Shown here: piece after piece, positions 23,199-31,011 of the stretch
Numbering within the stretch: the first letter of the stretch is position 1
Layout of the letters: every line of letters begins with the position of its first letter
From: JAUSNA01 sp964511965
GTDB lineage: Bacteria > Patescibacteriota > Microgenomatia > Levybacterales > GWA1-39-11
Assembly: GCA_964511965.1 (NCBI GenBank)
Contig: CAZEGF010000006.1
Coordinates: 20,610 to 84,609, forward strand
Direction of reading: 5' to 3'
Length of the DNA stretch: 64,000 nucleotides
Notes under the pieces: model-generated
Told to the model about the DNA's origin: nothing
Database searches by the model: none
The model's input: the letters and a program-made list of their open reading frames with translations, nothing else
Position numbers and translations under genes: made by a program

Positions 23199-23220
23199 GT
23201 TCTAAGGGGCAACGTAGAAC
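23199..23220. promoter_or_regulatory. inverted repeat just downstream of the surface protein D promoter
   Basis: GTTCTA (23199-23204) and TAGAAC (23215-23220) with a 10-base centre; the position close to the transcription start suits an operator. No repressor can be named. Confidence 0.35.
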
Positions 23221-23233
23221 GTTAATGTTAGTT

Positions 23234-23264
23234 ATTATATGCTAGTGTCCAGCAGGTCTGTCAA
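23234..23264 (-). promoter_or_regulatory. promoter of surface protein D
   Basis: Minus strand TTGACA (23259-23264) and TATAAT (23234-23239) separated by 19 bases, slightly longer than optimal. Between here and the nusA promoter (23265-23331) the sequence is AT-rich and I see nothing else in it. Confidence 0.6.
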
Positions 23265-23331
23265 GACTAACAATCTATATATTTATATTATCAAAGATAT
23301 CATCTTATATTTATTTTTTGAGGTCGCTTCC

Positions 23332-23361
23332 TTGACTTTGTAGCTTATCATCTGTTAAAAT
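23332..23361 (+). promoter_or_regulatory. nusA promoter
   Basis: TTGACT (23332-23337), 18 bases, TAAAAT (23356-23361), giving a leader of about 48 bases that contains the hairpin below. Confidence 0.65.
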
Positions 23362-23382
23362 CAACCTAACAAACAACAGAAG

Positions 23383-23409
23383 TGGTGGGAGTTCCCCACC
23401 ATTTTTTTT
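23383..23409 (+). terminator. nusA leader terminator/attenuator
   Basis: TGGTGGG (23383-23389) and CCCACCA (23395-23401) form a 7-bp GC-rich stem, followed by eight T (23402-23409), and the nusA ATG comes only 6 bases later. The only SD-like sequence (GGTGGGAG) is inside the stem. NusA strengthens pausing and termination at such hairpins, so this is a likely autoregulatory site. Confidence 0.7.
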
Positions 23410-23415
23410 CGCAAT

Positions 23416-24426
23416 ATGCCGGCAATACAAAGAAGCGAGTTCTCACTCGCACTCAACCAAATAGCACAAGAACGAGGTGTTGATCCTGAAATAATTTTAG
23501 AGAGTATCAAGACCGCAATTTTGGCAGCTTACAAAAAGGACCATGTCCAAGAGACAGTTGATGAAGATGAAGCAGTTGAGGCTGATAAGTATTCTGCAGA
23601 GATCAATTCAAATACCGGTGAAACTAAAATAATGTACGAAGGGAAAGACGTAACTCCACCGGGATTTGGTCGAATTGCAACCCAAACAGCAAAGCAAGTT
23701 CTTCTACAAAAAATCCGAGAACGTGAGAAAGATGCCATTATGGCTGAGTACACAAAAAGAATTGGAACAGTAGTAACAGGAAACATTTTAAGATTTGCAG
23801 GTAGTGCGATTATAGTTGATATCGGTAAGGCTGAAGCTTTGATTCCTCCAAATCACAGAATTCAAAACGAAAATTATTATCTCAATAAGAAAATGGCTGT
23901 TTATATAGTCGAAATCGCTGAGGATGAAAAGCGCGGTCGCGAAATTATCGTTTCAAGAACTCATAACGGACTTTTAGAAGGACTTTTACGCCGGGAAGTT
24001 CCTGAAGTAGCATCAGGAAGTGTAACCATCAAAGAAATTGTCCGAGAACCAGGATCAAGAGCAAAAATTGCAGTTCATTCAGACCAATCTGGTATTGATC
24101 CTGTTGGATCTTGTGTCGGCCAAAAGGGAGTAAGAATACAGGCTGTTATTGATGCAATTGACGGACTTGAAAAAATTGATGTTATCCAATGGAATAGTGA
24201 TACATCAAGATTTATAGCAAATGCTCTTTCTCCGGCAAAAAATCTAACAATTGAACTGAATGAAAAAGAAAAATTAGCAACGGTAAAAGCACCAAAAGAA
24301 GAATTACCTCTTATTATTGGTAAAGAAGGACAAAATGTAAGACTCGCTTCAAAATTAACAGGTTATAACATCGAAGTTGAAGGAATTGAAGCACCTTTAG
24401 AGCCAGAGCCTGAGGAAAAAGCCTAA
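23416..24426 (+). CDS. nusA: transcription elongation/termination factor NusA
   Basis: 336 residues: N-terminal polymerase-binding domain (about 1-120), S1 domain (about 125-195, GTVVTGNILRFAGSAIIVDIG), KH1 (DPVGSCVGQKGVRIQAV near 230) and KH2 (LIIGKEGQNVRLASKLTGY near 300). It ends with a short acidic tail, so the E. coli-type C-terminal repeats are absent, as in Gram-positive NusA. It starts the nusA-infB-DHH operon; the usual rimP in front is missing. The leader carries a hairpin-T8 element and no free SD. Confidence 0.96.
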   Translation: MPAIQRSEFSLALNQIAQERGVDPEIILESIKTAILAAYKKDHVQETVDEDEAVEADKYSAEINSNTGETKIMYEGKDVTPPGFGRIATQTAKQVLLQKIREREKDAIMAEYTKRIGTVVTGNILRFAGSAIIVDIGKAEALIPPNHRIQNENYYLNKKMAVYIVEIAEDEKRGREIIVSRTHNGLLEGLLRREVPEVASGSVTIKEIVREPGSRAKIAVHSDQSGIDPVGSCVGQKGVRIQAVIDAIDGLEKIDVIQWNSDTSRFIANALSPAKNLTIELNEKEKLATVKAPKEELPLIIGKEGQNVRLASKLTGYNIEVEGIEAPLEPEPEEKA

Positions 24427-24451
24427 TCATGAGAGTTCTAACGTTAAATAT

Positions 24452-25909
24452 ATGGAAAAACAAGCAGAATCTACAAAAATCTATCCTCCTGTCGTATCAG
24501 TTCTAGGCCACGTTGACCACGGAAAAACTACTTTACTTGACGCTATCCGAAAAAGTAATATCGTGGGTGGAGAAGCCGGTGGCATAACCCAAGCAATTGG
24601 AGCTTCAAAAATAGAGGTTGAACACGAAGGAAAAAAGAGGTTTATAACCTTTATCGATACTCCCGGTCATGAAGCATTTGCCAATATGCGCTCCCATGGT
24701 GTCAGTGCATCTGACATTGTGCTTCTTATTATTGCTTCAGATGATGGCATAAAACCCCAAACAAAGGAATCAATCGAAAAGATTTTAGCTTCAAAATTAC
24801 CTTTTATCGTTGTTTTTACCAAAATTGATGCTGAAGGATCTCAAATTGAAAAAATAAAACAGCAGTTGGCAAACGAAGGAGTACTGCTTGAAGGACTTGG
24901 AGGAGACGTTCCATTTATTGGAGTTAGTGCAAAAACCGGTGAGAAAATTTCTGATCTTTTGGAGCTTATTGTTATCGTGTATGATTTTTCTGAAATTTCA
25001 AAAACCGAATCCTCAGACTTTCAAGGGGTTATCATCGAGGCAAAATTAGATAAAAGACGAGGGATATTAGCGTCACTTGTGGTGAAAAATGGACAAGTTG
25101 CAGTTGGCGACAAGGTGTATACGGAGAAAAAAGAAGCCGGGAAGATCCGTGCATTAGTAGACACGACCGGTCAACAAGTAAAAGTAGCGATGCCTGGGGA
25201 TGCTGTAGAAGTTCTTGGGTTTACCGAAGTTTTGCCTGCCGGAAGCATAGTTAACACAAAAGCTATCTCATCGGAGCAAAAAGAAAATGTTGATACCACT
25301 CACAAAACTGCTGATTTTTTGGCAATCCTTCAGAATAAGCAAAATGAAAAACTTCCGGTCATTATAAAAACCCAAACAAGCGGTGAATTTGAAGCTATTT
25401 TACAAACGTTACCAGACGATGTCGAGGTTGTATTTGAGGGTCGTGGTGAGATTTCGGCTTCAGATGTACTTATGGCAAAAGATTTTAAAGCAATTATTGT
25501 TGGTTTTAATGTAACAATTGAGAAGCAAGCAAAAGTTCTTGCCGATTCAAACAAAATATTCTATAGGACATATAACATCATCTATAATCTTCTTGACGAA
25601 TTGGTAGATGCAATCGCACTTATTCGTGAACGCCAACAAAGAAAAGTTCTTGGAAAAGCTCAAATTTTGGCTACTTTTGAAGGAAATGAAGGACAGATAT
25701 TAGGAGTTAGAATTACCGAAGGAAGGCTCTCAGTTGGTGATAAAATCATTATTTCCCACGCTGAGGAGGAAACTGCCGACAGTAAAATTATTTCATTAAA
25801 ACAAGGTAAAAAAGATATAAAAGAGTTAGGGAAAGGCAACGAATGCGGTATTATGATAGATCCTCAAGTTGACTTTACTATAGGTGATATGGTAATATCC
25901 TGTTTGTAA
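24452..25909 (+). CDS. infB: translation initiation factor IF-2 (short form)
   Basis: GTPase that positions fMet-tRNA on the ribosome. At 485 residues it lacks the long N-terminal domains and begins almost directly with the G domain: G1 GHVDHGKT (19-26), G3 DTPGH (69-73), G5 SAKTG. Domains II, III and IV follow (VAVGDKVYTEKK, AILQTLPDDVEVVFEGRGEI, RERQQRKVLGKAQILATF). The G4 motif is TKID (123-126) instead of NKxD, an unusual change in the guanine-recognition Asn. It lies 25 bases after nusA. Confidence 0.95.
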   Translation: MEKQAESTKIYPPVVSVLGHVDHGKTTLLDAIRKSNIVGGEAGGITQAIGASKIEVEHEGKKRFITFIDTPGHEAFANMRSHGVSASDIVLLIIASDDGIKPQTKESIEKILASKLPFIVVFTKIDAEGSQIEKIKQQLANEGVLLEGLGGDVPFIGVSAKTGEKISDLLELIVIVYDFSEISKTESSDFQGVIIEAKLDKRRGILASLVVKNGQVAVGDKVYTEKKEAGKIRALVDTTGQQVKVAMPGDAVEVLGFTEVLPAGSIVNTKAISSEQKENVDTTHKTADFLAILQNKQNEKLPVIIKTQTSGEFEAILQTLPDDVEVVFEGRGEISASDVLMAKDFKAIIVGFNVTIEKQAKVLADSNKIFYRTYNIIYNLLDELVDAIALIRERQQRKVLGKAQILATFEGNEGQILGVRITEGRLSVGDKIIISHAEEETADSKIISLKQGKKDIKELGKGNECGIMIDPQVDFTIGDMVISCL

Positions 25910-25913
25910 ATAT

Positions 25914-27293
25914 ATGAATCCGACAATTGCGCAGGAAATCAGTCTTTTCAAAGGTTTTTTGGATCAGGCATCTGACCTTGGTATTTTTATTGGTAGTCAT
26001 CAAAATCTTGATACGGTTGCCGCTTCTCTTTCTCTGTATCTTTCACTAACTCAAGCTGGAAAAAAAGTCCAGATAATCTCGAAAAAAGCACCAACTGTTG
26101 AAGTTTCAAATCTAGTAGGTGTAAATAAAATTACTGAAAATTTTACATCAAGTAATTCAAGTAAACTAGTAGTATCACTACCTTATATTAGAGGAGAGGT
26201 TGAAAAAGTTCTTTTTACCGAGTATCCAAATTCAGAAAATCCAACAAATATTAATTTCCATTTGACAGCAGCTCCCGGAAAAAGTATTACACCATTCACA
26301 AATTCTGACGTAAGACTAATCTGGGAAGGTGGAGCTCCAGGCGCTATTATTACTGTTGGCGCAGGATCAATGGATGAGCTTATGGGTGTTGTAGATGCTG
26401 CTTCTGTCAAGATTGTTAATATCGATAATTTTTCAGGCAACTCACGATTTGGTGATGTTGTTCTTGTTGATGAATCATTTTCATCACTTTCTGAGATAGT
26501 TGGTAAAGTTCTTAAAGATCTTTCTCTCCCAATGGATATAGATGTAGCCCAGAATATTTTAGACGGAGTTCTATTTGCAACACGAAATTTTACAAAACCA
26601 AATACTTCACCACTTGCTTTCGAAGCTGCTTCAAATGCAATGTATCAAGGTGCAAAAAGAAAAGCAGATGACGCTCAACCCCCCTTCGACAGAGCTCAGG
26701 GCAAGCAGGATCAACCAAGACGAGATCAAGGTTTCCAAAACACTCCAAGACCCTTCGACAATGCTCAGGGCAAGCGAGATCAAAACCGTGACCAACGAGG
26801 GCAGTCCTTCGACAGAGCTCAGGATAAACAAAATAGACAACAACCAAGAGTGAACGATGCTGATTTTCCTGCGATGCATATGCAAGGACCAAGAGGATCA
26901 CAAAACCCAACTGATAACAGAAGATTTAATAATCCACAAAGAGGTGGACAATCTGCTCCACAACGTCCACAACAGTCCTTCGACAGAACTTCCTCCAATT
27001 CGGCGGACAGGCAGGGTGGGCAATTTGGACAAGGCCAATCAGCTGTTGATGATATAAGAAACCGGATCAGACAACAACAAGAAGAAAAGTCAGCTGTTTC
27101 AAATCAAATGCCAGTTGATGATGATTTAAATCAACCAATTATGGACGCACAGTTAGTAAATGAACCAACAGTTGCTCCAATTGAAGATGTAACAATGCCA
27201 GAAGAGCAAAATTACAATGAGGCTCCAACAGATGAGATTCCAGATGATTGGTTGATGCCAAAAGTCTTCAAAAGCTCCAAGAACAACAACTAA
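25914..27293 (+). CDS. degenerate DHH/NrnA-like phosphoesterase with a disordered tail
   Basis: 459 residues. Residues 1-245 follow the DHH (NrnA/RecJ) fold but have lost metal ligands. The first motif reads SHQNLDTVAAS (28-38) where active enzymes have HxNPDxDA. The signature DHH is DNF (171-173) in NIDNFSGNSRFGDVVLVDES. The later 'GIxxDTGxF' motif is GVLFATRNF. It keeps the family position after infB, so it is probably a non-catalytic or altered relative (inference). Residues from about 250 are a disordered Gln/Arg/Asp-rich tail containing four in-frame copies of an invading DNA repeat (see 26682, 26751, 26805, 26976) and an acidic end (DEIPDDWLMP). Confidence 0.75.
   Translation: MNPTIAQEISLFKGFLDQASDLGIFIGSHQNLDTVAASLSLYLSLTQAGKKVQIISKKAPTVEVSNLVGVNKITENFTSSNSSKLVVSLPYIRGEVEKVLFTEYPNSENPTNINFHLTAAPGKSITPFTNSDVRLIWEGGAPGAIITVGAGSMDELMGVVDAASVKIVNIDNFSGNSRFGDVVLVDESFSSLSEIVGKVLKDLSLPMDIDVAQNILDGVLFATRNFTKPNTSPLAFEAASNAMYQGAKRKADDAQPPFDRAQGKQDQPRRDQGFQNTPRPFDNAQGKRDQNRDQRGQSFDRAQDKQNRQQPRVNDADFPAMHMQGPRGSQNPTDNRRFNNPQRGGQSAPQRPQQSFDRTSSNSADRQGGQFGQGQSAVDDIRNRIRQQQEEKSAVSNQMPVDDDLNQPIMDAQLVNEPTVAPIEDVTMPEEQNYNEAPTDEIPDDWLMPKVFKSSKNNN
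26682..26706 (+). repeat. dispersed repeat inside coding sequence, copy 1
   Basis: CCCTTCGACAGAGCTCAGGG plus CAAGC, translated as PFDRAQGK. This CCCTTCGAC...CTCAGGG palindrome type is usually intergenic in bacteria. Confidence 0.75.
26751..26775 (+). repeat. dispersed repeat inside coding sequence, copy 2
   Basis: CCCTTCGACAATGCTCAGGG plus CAAGC, translated as PFDNAQGK; 69 bases (23 codons) after copy 1. Confidence 0.75.
26805..26829 (+). repeat. dispersed repeat inside coding sequence, copy 3
   Basis: TCCTTCGACAGAGCTCAGGA and following, translated as SFDRAQDK; 54 bases after copy 2, same reading frame. Confidence 0.7.
26976..27017 (+). repeat. dispersed repeat inside coding sequence, diverged copy 4
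   Basis: TCCTTCGACAGAACTTCCTC followed by AATTCGGCGGACAGGCAGGG: the first part matches copies 1-3, the second part looks like a different palindromic repeat. Same frame, 171 bases after copy 3. Confidence 0.6.
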
Positions 27294-27338
27294 CCCAGTG
27301 TTTAAGAGTGACTTATTGATTATATAGCCTCAATCTGG

Positions 27339-27344
27339 TAGAAT
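27339..27344 (+). promoter_or_regulatory. extended -10 element of rpsO
   Basis: TGG-TAGAAT ends eight bases before the rpsO ATG, giving a leader of only one or two bases. Confidence 0.5.
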
Positions 27345-27352
27345 ACATTTCT

Positions 27353-27622
27353 ATGCCATTAACAACAGACGAAAAAACAGTCATTATTAAAGACAACGCC
27401 GTCATCGACGGAGACACAGGATCACCGGAAGTGCAGATAGCACTTCTTACACATAAGATCACAAAATTGACGGATCATCTAAAAATCCATCAAAAAGATT
27501 TCCACAGTAGACGTGGACTTCTAAATATGTTATCAAAGAGAAGAAGGCTTTTTAATTTCTTAACAAAAGTTGACAAAGTCCGTGCTGAAGGCATCGGCAA
27601 AAAAGTCGGCCTCGTAAAATAA
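27353..27622 (+). CDS. rpsO: 30S ribosomal protein S15
   Basis: 89 residues, the standard length, with the 16S rRNA-binding core DTGSPEVQIALLTHKITKL and HSRRGLLNMLSKRRRLFNFL. It has its own predicted leaderless promoter and is followed by pnp, the classic rpsO-pnp pairing. A perfect 9-bp inverted repeat (AAGCAAAGC/GCTTTGCTT, about 27622-27641) overlaps its stop and separates the two genes; in E. coli a hairpin here is an RNase III site. Confidence 0.97.
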   Translation: MPLTTDEKTVIIKDNAVIDGDTGSPEVQIALLTHKITKLTDHLKIHQKDFHSRRGLLNMLSKRRRLFNFLTKVDKVRAEGIGKKVGLVK

Positions 27623-27698
27623 GCAAAGCTTGCTTTGCTTCGCAAAGTAGCACTCACAATTACTTGTTTGTTGTTGGGGGAAGGATAAAAAAATTTAA

Positions 27699-30080
27699 AT
27701 GAAAAAATCTACAAATAAAGTTTCCAAATCTTTTGATTTAAATGGAAAAACAATAACATTTGAAATGGGCGAGCTTGCTCAGCTTGCTACATCTAGTGTT
27801 TTGGCTCGAATGGGTGACACTGTCGTTTTGGCAACAGTTACCATGGGTCGCAATGACACAACTCTTAATTATTTCCCACTTTCGGTGGATTATGTTGAAA
27901 GACTATATGCCGGAGGAAAGATCAAAGGATCAAGATGGGTTAAAAGAGAAGGAAGACCAACAGATGACGCAGTTTTGACCGGTCGACTTATTGATCGTTC
28001 TATCCGTCCACTATTCCCTAAAGAACTTAAAAAAGACGTTCAAGTAATCGTAAATGTTCTATCAGTTGATGGAGTAAATGACCCAGACATTTTGGCTATC
28101 AATGCAGTTAGCATGGCACTTTCTATCTCAAAGATTCCATGGAATGGACCAGTTGGTGCGATGCGAGCTGGTGTTTTGACTGAAGACAGCACAAATACTC
28201 CAGTTACAAACCCAGACACTACAAGTCCTCTTTCGCTTGATTTGGTTTTGACAGCAAGTCCTACAGGTCATACTCTTATGGTTGAAGCTGGTGCATCTCA
28301 AATTCCAGAAGATGTTGCATTAAAAGCTGTAACACTCGCCCGTGAATGGGGATCAAAATTAGTTGAATTTATTAAAGAAGTTACAAAAGAAATTGGTGAA
28401 GCAAAAATTGAATTAACAATTGATGAGACAAAGGCTGATTATGTAACGCTAGTCGAAAAATCCTACAAGAAAAATGTAATCGATGTTTTGGAAGGAGAAT
28501 TAGGTGAAAATGTGAGTGGAGAGTTGGGTAAAATAGTTGACCTTATAGCAGAGGAAGAAGCCAAAAAGCTTAAAGAAGGGGAGAGTGTAGACAAAAGTAA
28601 ATTATTTGATGCAGTTGACTACGTTTTCAAAAAGATAATCCGGGAAAATATCGTTGAAAAAGACAAAAGATTTGACGGTCGAAAATTGGACGAAGTAAGA
28701 CCAATTACATCCTCTGTCGGATATTTACCACGAGTTCATGGATCGGCTTTATTCTCACGGGGAGAAACCCAAGTTCTTTCAGTAGCAACTCTTGCCTCAT
28801 CTTCATTCAGCCAATTGGTTGAAACTCTTGATGGTGAAGAAACCCAACGATACATGCATCATTATTCATTCCCTCCGTATTCAGTTGGTGAGACTGGAAG
28901 AATTGGAAGCCCAAATAGACGTGAGATCGGTCACGGAGCACTTGCACAACGTGCTTTAGAAGCTGTTTTGCCGCCTCTTGAGACATTCCCATATGCAATT
29001 CGAGTTGTGTCTGAGGTTATGTCTTCGAATGGATCAACTTCTATGGCATCTGCTTGTGGATCTACGCTTGCTCTTATGGATGCAGGTGTACCAATAGTAG
29101 CTCCGGTTGCCGGAATTGCAATTGGACTTATGACTTTGGGTGACAAATATAAAATTCTGACCGACATTATTGGTCTTGAAGATTTTGCTGGGGATATGGA
29201 CTTTAAAGTTGCCGGAACGAAAAATGGTATTACTGCAATTCAACTTGACGTTAAGAAAGATGCGTTGACTGACGAAATGGTTTCTGAAGTATTTGAGCGG
29301 GCAAAGAAAGCTCGACTTGAGATATTAACAGTTATGATGAAAGCACTTTCCGAATCAAGAAAAGAAGTCAGTGAATTTGCTCCAAAGATCAAGATGATTA
29401 AGATCGATCCTGAAAAGATCGGTGGACTTATCGGACCCGGAGGCAAGATGATCAAAAGTATTATCGCTTCAACTGGTGCTCAGGTTGATGTAGAAGATGA
29501 TGGCTCTGTATCTATTTCAGCAGTTGATGAGGAAGCAGTCCAAAAAGCAGTTGAATGGATTGAGGGACTTACACATGAAGTAAAACCGGGAGAAGAATAT
29601 GAAGGAACGGTAAAGCGTATGATGAATTTTGGAGCATTTGTTGAAATTTTACCCGGAAAAGAGGGACTCGTTCATGTATCTGAGATGTCAACAGATTACG
29701 TACAAGACCCAGCAGACGTTGTCCAACTTGATCAAAAAGTAAAGGTAAGAGTAAAAGAGATTGATGAAATGGGAAGAATTAATCTTTCAATGAAATTTGG
29801 AGAGGACGCTGACAAACCATCAAAAAGACCTGAAGGAGAAGGAAGTGGTGGAGACCGCGGCGGTGATAGAGGACCAAGAGGTGGTGGATCACGTGGTGGA
29901 TTTGGCGGAGGACGCGGAGGTTCAGGAGGCGGAGGTTTTCGTAGTGGTGGACCACGACGTGACTTTGGCGGAGGTAGTAGAAGTGGTGGGTCTTCAAGAG
30001 GTTTTGGTGGACGAAGATCAAGTGGAGCAGATAAAAAACCTAGTTATCAAGGCGGACGCCGGGATGATTGGAGAGGTTAG
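27699..30080 (+). CDS. pnp: polynucleotide phosphorylase with an RGG-rich tail
   Basis: 793 residues: two RNase PH domains (about 1-225 and 315-545) separated by the helical linker, KH domain (KIDPEKIGGLIGPGGKMIKS), S1 domain (GEEYEGTVKRMMNFGAFVEI) and a C-terminal extension of about 80 residues made of RGG, GGG and Ser repeats (RGPRGGGSRGGFGGGRGG). The core degrades RNA 3' to 5' with phosphate. The tail is absent from E. coli PNPase and resembles RNA-binding RGG boxes. An SD-like GGGGGAAGG lies about 15 bases upstream of the ATG. Confidence 0.96.
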   Translation: MKKSTNKVSKSFDLNGKTITFEMGELAQLATSSVLARMGDTVVLATVTMGRNDTTLNYFPLSVDYVERLYAGGKIKGSRWVKREGRPTDDAVLTGRLIDRSIRPLFPKELKKDVQVIVNVLSVDGVNDPDILAINAVSMALSISKIPWNGPVGAMRAGVLTEDSTNTPVTNPDTTSPLSLDLVLTASPTGHTLMVEAGASQIPEDVALKAVTLAREWGSKLVEFIKEVTKEIGEAKIELTIDETKADYVTLVEKSYKKNVIDVLEGELGENVSGELGKIVDLIAEEEAKKLKEGESVDKSKLFDAVDYVFKKIIRENIVEKDKRFDGRKLDEVRPITSSVGYLPRVHGSALFSRGETQVLSVATLASSSFSQLVETLDGEETQRYMHHYSFPPYSVGETGRIGSPNRREIGHGALAQRALEAVLPPLETFPYAIRVVSEVMSSNGSTSMASACGSTLALMDAGVPIVAPVAGIAIGLMTLGDKYKILTDIIGLEDFAGDMDFKVAGTKNGITAIQLDVKKDALTDEMVSEVFERAKKARLEILTVMMKALSESRKEVSEFAPKIKMIKIDPEKIGGLIGPGGKMIKSIIASTGAQVDVEDDGSVSISAVDEEAVQKAVEWIEGLTHEVKPGEEYEGTVKRMMNFGAFVEILPGKEGLVHVSEMSTDYVQDPADVVQLDQKVKVRVKEIDEMGRINLSMKFGEDADKPSKRPEGEGSGGDRGGDRGPRGGGSRGGFGGGRGGSGGGGFRSGGPRRDFGGGSRSGGSSRGFGGRRSSGADKKPSYQGGRRDDWRG

Positions 30081-30090
30081 TATCAGGAAA

Positions 30091-30146
30091 TAGTGAATAG
30101 TAATTAGTGATTAGTTAATTCAATTCTCAACTCTCAAATATCAAAT
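30091..30146. repeat. heptamer-phased array between pnp and the amidohydrolase gene
   Basis: TAGTGAA, TAGTAAT, TAGTGAT, TAGTTAA (30091-30118) are followed by TTCAATT, CTCAACT, CTCAAAT, ATCAAAT (to 30146). The second half encodes the last codons and stop of the convergent gene. Confidence 0.75.
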
Positions 30147-30945
30147 CTACAGCTTTTTCCATAACCCTGTTAAATTTCTTGTTAAAGTCTTTGATTGTAT
30201 CCCAGTATGGTTCGCGTGTTGCCTGATCCATAATAAAACCCCTATTATATTCGATTTGAATCCCAACTACCTTATTTCCAAAATCATTTTTTGGATTTCC
30301 AAAATTCTGCATGATATACCCTCCTTTATATGAAGTATTTATCTCAACCTCAGTCTTTTTTACTCCAAATTCCTCTACTATAAATGTTTGAATACTTTGT
30401 ATGACTTTAGGTGGGCTTGTGGTAAACCCATTTGCAGGATCCACTTCTCCAGTATGAGGTAATCCAAAGTTGGAGAGTATAAAGCTTGGCATAGTTCTAT
30501 TTTCACCCGGTAATTTTCTATCCCGTTTGCCGGTACGCTGATCAAAATCCCCAGTGTCGTGGTGATCCCACAAAATTACTTTGTCAAAACCTAACTGTTT
30601 TGACTCTTTAATAAGCCTTGATATCTCTTCATAATACGGATCATAATGATTTTCAAAATAAAAAGTCTTTTCTTCATCTGTAAGATGCAGTCCTTCTTTC
30701 CAGATAGTATTTCCATGAAAGTCTTGATGTTTGAATAGTGAGTGATCTCGTGGTTGGTTGAGACTTCCAAGGCCCCTTGTATATTTTGACTTTAGATTTC
30801 CTAAAGCATGTGGGTGATAAGCAGTATTTCCAGTATATTTGTCGCTAAATTCTCCGATTTGCCACCAGTCCAAAGCAACTCTATGCTCAAGTTCCTCAAA
30901 ACTTTCCGAATCATGCGGGGCTGAGGTAATAAGTGGCAATATCAT
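30127..30945 (-). CDS. N-formylglutamate amidohydrolase-like protein
   Basis: 272 residues from ATG 30945. The N-formylglutamate deformylase/amidohydrolase (FGase) fold is suggested by SAPHDS near the N-terminus (first zinc His), ILWDHHDTGDFD (second motif with His), DPANGFTTSPPKVIQSIQTF, and the C-terminal VVGIQIEYNRGFIMD, matching the family's 'GxQxExNRxLYMD'. Substrate unknown; in this reduced genome it may trim a peptide or formylated amino acid. Upstream extension of the frame to 31086 is read from the AGCAAGT array and rejected. A TATAAT nine bases upstream suggests a near-leaderless mRNA. Confidence 0.7.
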   Translation of the reverse strand: MILPLITSAPHDSESFEELEHRVALDWWQIGEFSDKYTGNTAYHPHALGNLKSKYTRGLGSLNQPRDHSLFKHQDFHGNTIWKEGLHLTDEEKTFYFENHYDPYYEEISRLIKESKQLGFDKVILWDHHDTGDFDQRTGKRDRKLPGENRTMPSFILSNFGLPHTGEVDPANGFTTSPPKVIQSIQTFIVEEFGVKKTEVEINTSYKGGYIMQNFGNPKNDFGNKVVGIQIEYNRGFIMDQATREPYWDTIKDFNKKFNRVMEKAVDLIFES

Positions 30946-30999
30946 TTCTGTCTTATTATATATCCCCTTAATGCTTAATTCTTGCCCCTTAATTCTTGT

Positions 31000-31005
31000 T
31001 ATAAT
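31000..31005 (+). promoter_or_regulatory. extended -10 element of the Lon-like gene
   Basis: TGT-TATAAT, six bases before the ATG at 31012; no SD. The clearest leaderless example in the window. Confidence 0.6.
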
Positions 31006-31011
31006 GATCTT

